From Hibiscus mutabilis (Eukaryota > Streptophyta > Magnoliopsida > Malvales > Malvaceae), in NCBI GenBank assembly GCA_019671005.1, contig CM033732.1, forward strand, positions 48,969,392 through 49,033,391: a stretch of 64,000 bases of DNA, read 5' to 3'. This document shows positions 48,124-58,677 of the stretch, one piece after another (within the stretch, counting starts at the first letter, position 1; each line of letters starts with the position of its first letter). The notes beneath the pieces were generated by a model. The model searched no databases, was not told the origin of the DNA, and worked only from the letters and a program-made list of their open reading frames with translations. The position numbers and the translations under genes were made by a program.

Positions 48124-50354
48124 TTAGGATAACGAATACCTCCGACTCCTTCCAGTTTTCCCCTCTGATCCTCGAGCCTTGCGGCCTGATTTTTGGTGTT
48201 TTCCTTCACCGGGGCCGCTGAATATCCCAATCCTTCCTATCCCTTTCGAAAGAGAGTTGAAGAATGTTTTCCCATTTCCGGATTTGTCCATCATTCCACG
48301 TTTCATCACCACCTGTTCTTTCTCCAACTCACTCAGCCTTACTCTCATTCTCGATACCTCTAGCTTCAGTTCCCTGTTTTCCCTTCTTAGAGATGCATAA
48401 TTATCGCGAGGCGACATGGCCGCACTTGGGACACCACTGCTTATTTTCTGGGACAGTAATCCATCCCCACTGCTTCCACACAAGGCATTCTTCAATCGTA
48501 GCTGCTCAAAGTATAGGACCCGAACTGCCATCTGTACCGGAAGTCGCTCATTTTGTGCAGCATGGTTGCTTGCTTCTTGAGACAGTTTCTGGCAGTCTAT
48601 GAATTTGCACAGCTTCTTACATTCATGATCACTTAGCATTGGATGAGCCTATTTGAAAAAAAAAATGAAATACTATATTATTTGATTGTAGAGTGTAAGT
48701 ATAGTATTTGTGAAAGGAAACTTACCTTCAAGTATATATCAATTGCTCTATAAAGACCATCATCAATAACCCGAGCGTAATCCGGTAATACTTCTATCAT
48801 GGCAATGAAATTCTGCAAACTCAAATAAGGATCGGGGGCAATTTCAGCTAAATACGAGTCGATAAGCCGTCCCACCTTCAGCAAAGAACCATGGCCCAGA
48901 GAAGCAAGGCCATCAGACTCGTATCCACCACAGTCTTCATTTTCTTCATCTTCAATCTGCTGCAGGAAATTTACGAGTATCCGGTGGACAGTATCGACAT
49001 CAAATAGAGAATCTCCGGCACGGAGAGATGGTATGAGCAGATCATCAAGTGAAACCATTTCTAATCTAAAAGCTATTCTCCTCTCAAGCTCAAGCCTGCA
49101 GGCAACCTTAGCTTCCACCACAATTGCCATGGTAAGCATCCCAAACAGGAAACTCAATGGAATAGAAGAGCTCTTCTCTGCTGGCAGGAGATTTACAAGT
49201 GTTTCCACTATAGTCCTCTGCTCATTTTCAGCCGTGCCGGACATCGGTTTTGTTCTTACTGGATTCCAAATCTGACATTTTCCGATACCTTTCAATAATG
49301 TTTGAGCATAATGCATCAATGACTCCACAATACTGTCTGGTCTAACACCTATTCTGTCCATGGCAATAATAACCTTGTGATAATAATCAATCCTTAGAAC
49401 AGACAGATCTTCTATCCACCATTCGAGACACCCAGACTTAAGTTCTGTAGATTTACCATCACAGTGTAACCCGGACAAACCCGAAACCAATTGCTCCTTG
49501 CAAGCATTCATGGCAATAGCATCCACACATCTATTTGTAATTCCCAGTTCCTCAGCTATTGGAGGCAGTGTTTCACAAGTACAGAGTACTTCCACACATT
49601 TCTCGAGACTATGAACTACGACCTCATTCAAGTAAACTTCGGTTCGTGCAATAAGATTTTCCTCCCGGTAGTCTTCGGTCATTTCCAAATATTCTGCAGC
49701 ACAGCGTAGAAGGGCGGCGTTTGCGGTCGTGATCTCGAAGTTCATGCCGTAGCAAAATTTCATGGCAAGTTCAAATGTCTGAGGTCCTCCAGGGAAGTCC
49801 ACGAGTTTCAGTTTTGAAACATTGTAATCCTTACCATTAGCAACCATTTTGCGAATCTTTCCACTTCGAGATACCAATGGAAACTTAAGAACACAAGAAA
49901 GGGGGTTAAATTCACATATGCATAAGCCTATTCTTTCAATTCAATGGCTAGCCTAATATAGTTGAAACATTCAAGCATGTTGTAGCAAAAAAACCAGTGA
50001 TTCAGTGAATAACAAATATGAAACAGCCTCAGCTCAGAGTGAGTAGAAAATAGGCTTACCTTATGAAGTAGAAAGGATTCTCCATCGACAGCAATAGTGA
50101 CATCCCCTGCAACATCTGAAAAGATGCTGAAAGAACTAGTTGCAGTCAGTAATATGCCATAGCGTATATTCTGTAAATAACATTGCATTTGTTTGTACCA
50201 GAAAGATGGAAAAGTAACAAGCGCATAACATTTGAAACCAAGCATTGTTAATTTGTTAGAGAGATTACCGAGTGGTGAAGGAGTTGGCGAACTTGGGAGC
50301 TGGGGAAGGATTATTAGAAGAAGAGAGGGAGGTGTTGTCCGAGAATGTCACCAT
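48124..50354 (-). CDS. BTB/POZ and NPH3 domain protein (NRL family)
   Basis: Four minus-strand exons, 50354-50269, 50126-50060, 49883-48726 and 48648-48124, with GT-AG borders and matching phases, encode 611 residues. A BTB domain starts at RIFSDVAGDVTIAVDGESF (about residues 29-130). The NPH3 domain spans about 206-486, with LYRAIDIYLK, DCQKLSQEASNHAAQNERLP and VLYFEQ. A coiled coil (about 515-548, LRRENRELKLEV...) follows, then a basic Ser-rich tail ending RRYSLS. NRL proteins act in phototropism, auxin transport and growth, as substrate adaptors for CUL3 ligases and as plasma-membrane partners of phototropins and AGC kinases. It resembles the At1g03010 type (SPRDNYAS-RRENREL block) more than the short NPY proteins. 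The exact orthologue is not settled. Confidence 0.93.
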
Positions 50355-52559
50355 TTTTGCTCTTAAATTTTCTTGGTTTTCAGGTCCCAAAGGGATGATG
50401 CATTTGTTTGCAGGACTCCTCTCCTAGTCCTACCTCATCTCTCTATGTAGGATCACACAAACAAAACTATGAAAAAGGCTGCCTTCTTCTCTGACTCACT
50501 GAGTTGGGGTTGGGTTGAGTTTTACGCAAATACCATTCCTTCCTCCAACGCTACACATAACACATAATAATGGAGGATGGATTTGCAAAATCCAACCTTT
50601 TTTTTCTTTTGGAAGCGCTCAGTCTGAGTCTGACAAACCCCAGCCTGTTCTCTTTCTCACCTTTTCACAACAATACAAAACAAACAATGACTCAGACACG
50701 AAGCCAACCCACAATAAAAAGGAGGTTCCATGTTTAGACTGCTTATGTTACCGCATTCAAGAGTTTATGACTAAAGATTAAAGAGTAAATAAAGACGCTC
50801 CCCACACCCACACTCCTCCTACGTTACTTTCATTTATTTTTTTCCTTTCTCCCTTTCTTCTTAAAAAAATTGTCATCATTGAAATGGGTAAAATTCATTC
50901 AATAAAATTATAATCAAATAGTTGGAGCTTTATTAGCAAATTAGAAGGAGGTGTGGGTGGATTGGGAAAAATCAAACTATTCTATTATATAAGGGTTTAA
51001 TTATACATTTTTAGAATTTCTTTTTGTCAAAAGAGATATCTAAACTTCATATTTTTTGCTCAAATTACTCTAAATATAACTAAAACTTACTTCTAATAAA
51101 AATATATACCAACTTGAAAAAATATATAATTTAGATACCAATTTATTAATTATACACAACATAAAATAAGATGTTTTGCTTTTAGTCATTAAAAAAATAA
51201 AGAAAGGTGAATGGTGGAGTGGACCGCCTTGGAATTAGGAAGGAAAGTAGGGTAGAGTGGTAAATAAGAGGAAATGGATGAATCTAAAGCTGAAAAGAAA
51301 AAGGTGTACGACAGGACAGGCACACAACATAAATGGCACGGAACTCCACGAGCACCCAATTATTAGCTTCACTTTCACAAACTACAAACATGCCTTGCAT
51401 TTGTTCTCGTTCTTGTTTTTGCAACGCCCTGATTTTCCGTTGAGGATTAAATTGTGAAACTAAAAGATTTTTGGGACAAAGCACAATTTAGATGTCGAAT
51501 CTTGACCGGATTTGAGTCATTGTTTTCGCTGTAATTTTACTTTGGTTTGAATAGTTAGATGCCATTTTTGGTAATATGTATGTCTGTATTAATGTCTATA
51601 TTCGGTGTGCGAGATTATTCCTTTAATTAATGTCGTCTTTAAAGTTTAAATTCATGTCCTCTCATTGAGAGTACAATGTGCCTTTTCAATACACCAACAC
51701 TTATTGGTAGATGCCATTTTCTTTAAACCATCAAAGTATTCATTAGTCGGATTTTAAGTAAATTATGGATTGATGTTGATTTGGGCCAAACTTTGTAGAT
51801 TTGGATCCATCGAATTTGGACTCCTAGTCCTATAGTTAGGTTAGAATTATATTGTTTCAATAAAATTATATTAAATAAAATTGTAAGTTTTAATTTTTTT
51901 CATTAGAATTATTTAATAGTTTCGATATAAGTGACTAATTTATAAATAATAAAAGTTGAATGATATAATTTAATTAATTAAAATTTTATAATGTAAAATG
52001 AAAATAGATGTCAAATTTAGTGATCTAAAATGTAAATTACCCATGTATATATATATATATATATATTACTTTGTTTTATTATAATAATTATAAAATTACA
52101 AAACAATGGGATAAATACATTGCACTAATCAAATCACCCTCTACAGCCAACCACTCCAACGCCGACCATGCCCTGGCATCTCCTGCACTTCACACCATAC
52201 TTTATCAGCTCTTATAGCTTCAAGCAAAGATCAAATTAAAATCAAATATTAAGAATACCAAATTACCTAAATTCGAAATAGTGACGATCCATATGTTCAA
52301 AAATATAGTGAAGATCCATTAAATATTTAATCTTAAAAATTAGAAAAAAAATTAATTTAATTTATTTTTTTAACAGTGACAACTGGATTTTATTAATAAA
52401 ATCAATAGAAGGAAATCAAAATGCCCAAGAATAGAGAGAAAAGTGGGAACAATAGTCACAAAAAAATTCATACATAAGACAAAATTTTAAACATAAAGAT
52501 ATAAGAGCGACAATATTGAATATACATGATGTGCCCTTGGTGACAAAGAAATTGACTGA
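50355..52559. other. NRL upstream region and AT-rich spacer
   Basis: 50355-50600 is the NRL leader and promoter side. From 51420 a stretch starting TGCAACGCCCTGATTTTCCG resembles the start of a Gypsy LTR but no end was found. An (AT)n tract lies at 52043-52066. 52360-52480 looks like a LINE 3' end on the minus strand (A-rich tail preceded by TTTTATTAATAAAATCC), weakly supported. No gene. Confidence 0.4.
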
Positions 52560-53066
52560 AAAAGAATATCTTCCCCTCTTGAAAAAAGATTAGAGCTAAA
52601 CTGAGCTTGTGGTCAGATTAGAAAATTAAGCTATGGTGAAAGACTTCAGTTAAATAAAACAATACTTTTTAGTATCTTTAATTACTGGAGTGGACAACTT
52701 GTCTTGCCTAAGAATGTGATCAAGAGAATCAAGCAGCTTTGCATGAGACTTTTTTGGAAGGGAGATAATATACTTGCATTATGTGCTCGAGTTAGTTGAA
52801 ATCAGATCTGCCTATTAAAATCTGAAAGAGACTTGGTACTAAAAAATCTGCATTGTTGGAACAAAACGTATGGGTTGCTTCTAGTGAAGAAAATCTTGGT
52901 AGATGAAGGCTTTTTGTGGGTGGCCTGAATACATGAATATGTACTGAAGGGAGATATTTTTGGCATGTCGAAATTAAATCTCATTGCAGCTAGACTTTGA
53001 GGAAATTGTTCAAACCGAAAGATCAAGCTGTGACTTTGTATGCTTCAGCTAACTAGCATATAGTGA

Positions 53067-53607
53067 TGTTAGGAATTTGTTATGCAGCAAAATAACCAAA
53101 GCGATAACGAAATAGACCAAGATATGCACAAGAGACAAGATTTAACGTGGTTCAACATAGCCTACCTCCAAGGACGAGAGAAACGAACAATCCACTAATA
53201 ACGTAGAGAACCCGAAAAATACAAATACATGAGAATCCATTTAATCCCAAAACTCGGTGTACAAATCCCATGACCCGGTGGAACCAAAACACTCTTCCCA
53301 ACATCCCTACAATACCCATCTCTACAACGTAGACACAATAGTTGTAGAGAACCTAAAAGTGGTTACATCTCTCTAGAGTAGTTCCCCCTCTCTTGTTCCC
53401 TCATTCTCGCATAATTCAAAAGGTTAAACCTAGTCTATATTTATAGACTCAAATACTTGGTCACCAAGAAACCTTATTCAATAAGATCTCTAACTAAAAT
53501 AGATATTTACTCATTAAAGTATCCTAATTACCAAGTAATTTTCAACCACTAGAATTACAATAAAACCCAACTTAATTACCGATTAGAATTTGAGTCAAAA
53601 TATAACA
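53067..53607 (-). repeat. TRIM left LTR
   Basis: 541 bp. It is longer than its partner because the partner lacks a stretch corresponding to about 53420-53490 (TATATTTATAGACTC and neighbours). Confidence 0.85.
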
Positions 53608-53896
53608 AATCCTCCTTGACACAAATTCTATTCGAGCATTGGTCTTCAAGTCTTCAACAACTTCAATTTTTACGTAAGCCAAATATCCGTTGAAGCACCA
53701 CCGCCAAGTCTTCAACAACTCCAATTCTTACGTAGTATCCGTTGAAGCACCATTGAATTTTGAGAATTACTCCCACTGCAACTGAAAGCTCGTTGCAGCA
53801 ATACTCCTCTGGCATGTCTCCAACATCGCACCGCAAAATCCGCAGCAAAAATTCCTCCACAATCGCGCAGCTCGAACCATAGCTCATGATACCATT

Positions 53897-54367
53897 TGTT
53901 AGGAATTTGTTATGCCAAAATAACCAAAACGATAACGACATAGACCAAGACATGCACATAAGACAAGATTTAACGTGGTTCAGCATAGCCTACCTCCACG
54001 GACGAGAGAAACGAACAATCCACTAATAACGTAGAGAACCCGAAGAGTACAAATACATGATAACCCATGTAATCCCAAAACCCGGTGTACAAATCCCATG
54101 ACCCGGTGGAACCAAAACACTCTTCCCAACATCCCTACAATACCCATCTCTACAACGTAGGTACAATAGTTGTAGAGAACCTAAAAGTGGTTACATCTCT
54201 CCAGAACAATTCACCCTCTTGTTTTCTTATTCTCTCATAATTTAAATGGTTAAACCTAAAATAGATATTTATTCATCAAAGTAAATCCTAATTATTAATT
54301 TTCAACTACTAGAATTACAATAAAACCCAACATAATTACCAATTAGAATTTGAATCAAAATTTAACA
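53897..54367 (-). repeat. TRIM right LTR
   Basis: 471 bp, direct repeat of 53067-53607 with a deletion of about 70 bp near 54245. It is the 5' LTR in element sense, beside the primer site. Confidence 0.85.
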
Positions 54368-54900
54368 AGTGACGACCACGTGCATATGAAAAAAAGGTGA
54401 GGGAGAGAAAAGAAAACGTACAATGGTAAAATATTATTTGGTTCCCTTAGCATATTTCAAATCATTCTATCATAGTTTGGAAGGCCATTTTGAATAAACT
54501 CCCAACTAAAGATAGGTTGATGAGATAGGAAAGAGTAATGGATGGCGCATGTTTATTATGCTAGAAAGCATTAGAGAGCAGGAATCATGTATTTGTCCAA
54601 CGCCCTTATGCCAATAGAATATGTGGGAGAGTCCTTAATAACTGCGGACTGTAACACGTTCATCGGCAATGGGAAGATGACATTCGCTGGGTAGAGGACA
54701 ACTTTAAGGAGAAATCACTGCTGGCCCAGATTTCAAGATTGGCTTAGACTGATTTTTTTTATCATATTTGAGAAGAAAGAAATGCTAGACAGTGTCGGCA
54801 AATTATTCGCTCAAGTGATATTCTTTTTTACATTATACGAAATACCATTAGCATCAAAATATATAGATTTTCTATAGACAAAAAATGATAGAGTAGTTTT

Positions 54901-55161
54901 GCATTTGTGTATAACTTGGGGAATTCAGTAACACTAGTTCCCCTATCGATTATATATGTTCTTTTCTAGCAGACTCTGCTTTCGGATAAATAAAATTCAA
55001 CCATTTATCCAAAAATTATTGAATATACATATATGTATAGGTGATTATGTGTGATCGTATTACTTGTTTATATATTGAATGGTCAGAATGACAATATTGT
55101 TTTATTGGACTTTACGGGCACTAACACGTGATACACATATATAAATTATGGAAAATATTAT
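54901..55161. other. AT-rich flank of the LINE remnant
   Basis: Possibly the LINE 3' untranslated part. Nothing else recognised. Confidence 0.4.
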
Positions 55162-55386
55162 GATACACAAGTTTGTTTACGTTTATACAAGCCTTTCAGT
55201 TTTAGGTTTAGAGATTTAAGTTAGTGTTTAGGGATTTGGATTGTACATTGTAGAATTTAGGATTTATGATTAGACTTCAGAGTTTAGGGTTTATAGTTTA
55301 AGTTTTAGGGTGTTAAAGTTAGTAATTTAAGTTTTATAATTTAAATGTGAAGGGTTGTGTAAATTTTTTTATACAACTTGTGTATT
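55162..55386 (+). repeat. Small element with degenerate TTTAGGG-like interior, copy 2
   Basis: ATACACAAGT (55163-55172) is inverted exactly as ACTTGTGTAT (55376-55385). Between them run variants of TTTAGGGTTTATAG and TTTAAG. It has the same layout as 24225-24452 on the opposite strand. Confidence 0.65.
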
Positions 55387-56499
55387 AAAATATAACCCAT
55401 AAATTACTAATTATATGCACTCATTATAAGAATAAACCGACTTTGTTTGTGACGTCGTGTTCAACATGAGTTAGTTATAAAATGTTACACTTGATTATGA
55501 TATATTAGAAATGACCGTTAATTAGTATATCTATTTTTATTCAATTATGCAATTCGAAAATTAAATTAAAAAATATTATTCTAAACTTGTGTTCAAATCA
55601 AAGTCACCCTAAATTTATAAAGTTTTATCAACTCAAGTAATTATATAACTTATTCCGCAATCAACAATAATACAAGACAATAAAATTATCAAAATTCAAC
55701 CAAATCTAATTTCTAGTCAAAATCCATTAGTCTAGAATTAAGAAAACAAGAAATCAACCTCAAGAGATAAAGTAAAAATAAAACGTTAAGAATCAACATT
55801 AGTCGATTAAAATTGTTATCCTAAAATCATAACATACACAGTACATATTGGTATAAATAAATTTCATCACAATAACAATGAGGTTTTTATAATAGGCGTC
55901 GCGACACTAAACCGTTAGAAACCCTAGCAACCACTGCACCGTCACCGGTCTTCCTTCGATCCGCCCACGCTCCAACCGGCAACCACATGCGTTGTATTCT
56001 TTATCCTCTAAATGGTGTCTCGAATTAATATCATGCTTCGTTCTCCTCAAAATCATAGCTAAGTTGCCATCTCAATTCACTCACGATTCTCAAGACAAGT
56101 GAATTTCACCGTTTTTTTTTCCTTTGAGAAGTTAGTGGTATTGATTATATTTTCGTTTTAGAGATAATATGCATAAAAAATGTTGGACTATCTTCGCGGG
56201 CAATTTATCCAGTTAAATTTATTGGGAGGGATGTGGTAAGTGTTTGATTGCCATGGGTGTGTAGTCGATGTCTTTGTACCGATAAAATGAGTGCGAGATG
56301 AGTTGAGATTTGGATTTGCTCGTATGACGACGAAGGAAGAAGTTTGACAGATAATCGAACAATTGAATAAAAAATAGATTTATGGATCAAAAATTTGAGC
56401 CGAATGGGGGGCGAGATTAGTTTTGGAAGTGAAAGGAAAATGTGAAATTGGGGGTTGGGGTTTCGATAAGGAATGAGGAACTTCAATCCCAAAAATCAA
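55387..56499. other. AT-rich sequence, possible LINE 5' region
   Basis: 55387-55890 is AT-rich. 55890-56150 is a GC-richer island with CCG-type codons and may be the 5' UTR of the LINE that follows. The minus frame at 56205-56492 overlaps the LINE and matches nothing known. Confidence 0.4.
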
Positions 56500-56902
56500 T
56501 TAAATCTATACAAGGTGTGATTGACAAAGATAAAATAAGGGTGCTTAAATGTTGCGCGATAGCTTGGTGCCGGCTCTCTTTGAGAATTGTAGCGTTAGCG
56601 AAAGAACTAAAAGAAGTAAATTTGGAGGGCTTTTTGTTGATGAGGATTACGAGTTTTAGGATCTTAATGATGTTCACGAGTGTGAAAAATAGGAGGAGAG
56701 TCCTTGAGAATCCAAGGTTGAGCAAATAGTTTTCTAAAGTGCACAACCGGGAGTCAGAGTTTGATGGGAGTAATCAAAGAGTATGGTTATCGATCAACGA
56801 CTTGCCGATACATGCTGGTCGCGAGGAACTTTGGAAAACTTAGCCTTGTGTTGGGAAAGGTTGATCAGATGTGATAAAATGAACCTTGAGCCGCATTCCA
56901 TC

Positions 56903-58677
56903 TGTTGTCACTAAATTTTCACCTACTTTTTAATTTTATTATTATTATTATTTATTATATTTATTATTATTATATTTCATTAGTCATGTATATATAATAT
57001 AATAACCAGTCTTATTATTAGATACAAAACCCAAATGAATAATAAAGAAGTCCAATTTAATAAGAGTCCAATTTGAATAAAATAAAGGTTCATTTAATTT
57101 TTAATAAAACCCATTTAATAACCCATTTGGCCCAAATAAAAAACCTAATTAATTTTTTATTTCTCTATGTGCAGTCAATTATTAACTGTTGGATCTAAAT
57201 AGGATCCAACCTAATTAATTTTTTTATTTCTCCATGTACAGTCAATTATTAACCGTTGGACCGCGGGGATTCGAATGAGTGTGGTGTCGTATTCTAATTT
57301 TTTTTTTAAAAATGGGCGATTCAAAAGTTTTAAAATCGATTTGGGGTTATTTTAAATTTTTTGGGTGATTTTAAAAGAGGATTCGAGTTGTTTTTTTTTA
57401 AAAGATTCGAAAAGGGATATTTTTTAACTGTTCACCGCTGTCAGACGGCGACGGTGGAAGGCAGCTGGCGCAGCGGTTGTTCTTCGTGTTCTTCATCCAT
57501 GAAGAACATGGATGAACATTTGAGAGAAAATTAGAAATGAGCTTTTGATCCAAAATTTTTAAAGGAAAAAAGTGAAAGGTGTTTATAAAAAATGGGTTAT
57601 ATACCCACGTGTTTTAAAATAAAATGGGTAAATCATGCTCATTAACTCCCTCCGCCCCATTTTTCTTTATTCCGCAAAATACCATATTTTTAAAAGTTCC
57701 AAAATGGTTACTATTTTCGAAAACTTGGCTTCTAACTTTTAATTCTTTTCAATTTTGGTCACCGAATTTGTTTTCCTTTTTAATTTAAGAAATATTTAAT
57801 TGCCATCTTGTAAATATTTAATTCTATGTAATTTAATTCTCTTTTTGTGCCTTGTTAGTTTTTTTTAAATATCCTTTAAACTATCTAATTGAAATATTAA
57901 ATTAAATAAAAGTTTTTAGGATTTAATCTCGAAAGCCTTAGGTTTAGGTCCTTTAGGTTTAAATTTTATCCGTATGTAGAGCCTTTAGATTAGGTTCCTT
58001 ATAATAGTCTTTCTTCGTTGTAAAGTTAATAAATAAACACTTAACCAAACTTGAATCCTGTAAATAAAACTCACCTATACTATTAGGTAAAATTTTAAAT
58101 CTAATAATTGACACTTAATAATATTTGAACCCTAATAGGTAAAATTCACCTAGACAATTGTAGGGTTAATAATTATCAACTTAGAATAATAAAAATTTCA
58201 ACACACCAATTGTCTGTGGTTGTTTGCTTAAAAATAAAATCTAATTAATGCGGTGTCCTATCAAAAGGAGATGACGAGTTAGCGCCAGAAATGTTGGCGG
58301 TGATTAAAGTTTATTCTTCGGATGGTGGGGCCGTTAAAATAGGATCATATTCATAAATGGACAATAAGTTAAATTTTATACGAACTTCCAAATTCTGATA
58401 TTGAAACATTTTGTAATTGGCTAGGTACCAATTTTTGGGCTCTATGGGGGTGCTAATCCTTCCCCACGCGTAACCGACTCCTGAACCCAATTTTGTGTTT
58501 TTCACAGACCAAAACCGTTGTTTTAATAAAATTAAAATGGTTTTATTAAAATGATTTTATTAAATGACCCATTTTTAGGTGATCCAATCATACCTTATAA
58601 AAAGATTGGTGGCGACTCTGTTGTTTTGGCTTTTATTCAAAAAAATAGTCGGGACCATCTTAAAAAACGTTGCGACA
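56903..58677 (+). mobile_element. Solo LTR of the Tat/Ogre lineage
   Basis: A 1775-bp block starting TGTTGTCACTAAATTTTC and ending AACGTTGCGACA interrupts the LINE ORF1 frame. Flanks CCATC and CCTTC fit a 5-bp duplication with one change. It carries the block GGGGTGCTAATCCTTCCCC...CCGACTCC-GAACCCAA (58447-58490) found inverted in both LTRs of the first element, and a TGGCGACTC motif near its end. No interior and no second LTR, so it is a recombination remnant. Confidence 0.75.
57140..57262. repeat. About 60-bp tandem duplication within the solo LTR
   Basis: CCTAATTAATTTTTTATTTC followed by TCCATGTRCAGTCAATTATTAACYGTTGGA occurs twice back to back. A GGATCC palindrome lies between the copies. 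Confidence 0.7.

Larger units (their letters stand above)
53067..54367 (-). mobile_element. TRIM (small non-coding LTR element)
   Basis: LTRs of 541 bp (53067-53607) and 471 bp (53897-54367) start TGTTAGGAATTTGTTATGC and end TAACA, flanked by AGTGA at 53062-53066 and 54368-54372. The interior is only 289 bp. In minus orientation a primer site TGGTATCATGAGC (53894-53882, initiator-Met type) follows the right LTR, and a purine tract GTCAAGGAGGATT precedes the left one. No coding capacity. It is inserted in the LINE remnant, whose zf-RVT frame continues on the other side. Confidence 0.9.
52560..54900 (+). pseudogene. LINE ORF2 3' remnant (post-RT and zf-RVT), interrupted by a TRIM
   Basis: Reading across frameshifts, the plus strand gives KIRAKLSLWS, LPKNVIKRIKQLCMRLFWKG, DLVLKNLHCWNKTYGLLLVK, then after the TRIM HSIIVWKAILNKLPTKDRLM, and finally an EERNARQCRQIIRSSDI-type end. 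These are in the order of the region after the RT domain and the zf-RVT domain of plant L1-type LINEs. Several stops and frameshifts show it is dead. The 5' part of the LINE is missing. Confidence 0.75.

Noticed and set aside
51420..51560. Gypsy LTR start (TGCAACGCCCTGATTTTCCG)
   Set aside because: No matching LTR end, partner or target duplication in the window, so only noted as a possible fragment.
55920..56150. GC-richer island as a first exon of a host gene
   Set aside because: No ATG-led frame with a donor that joins to anything downstream; it fits better as a LINE 5' region.
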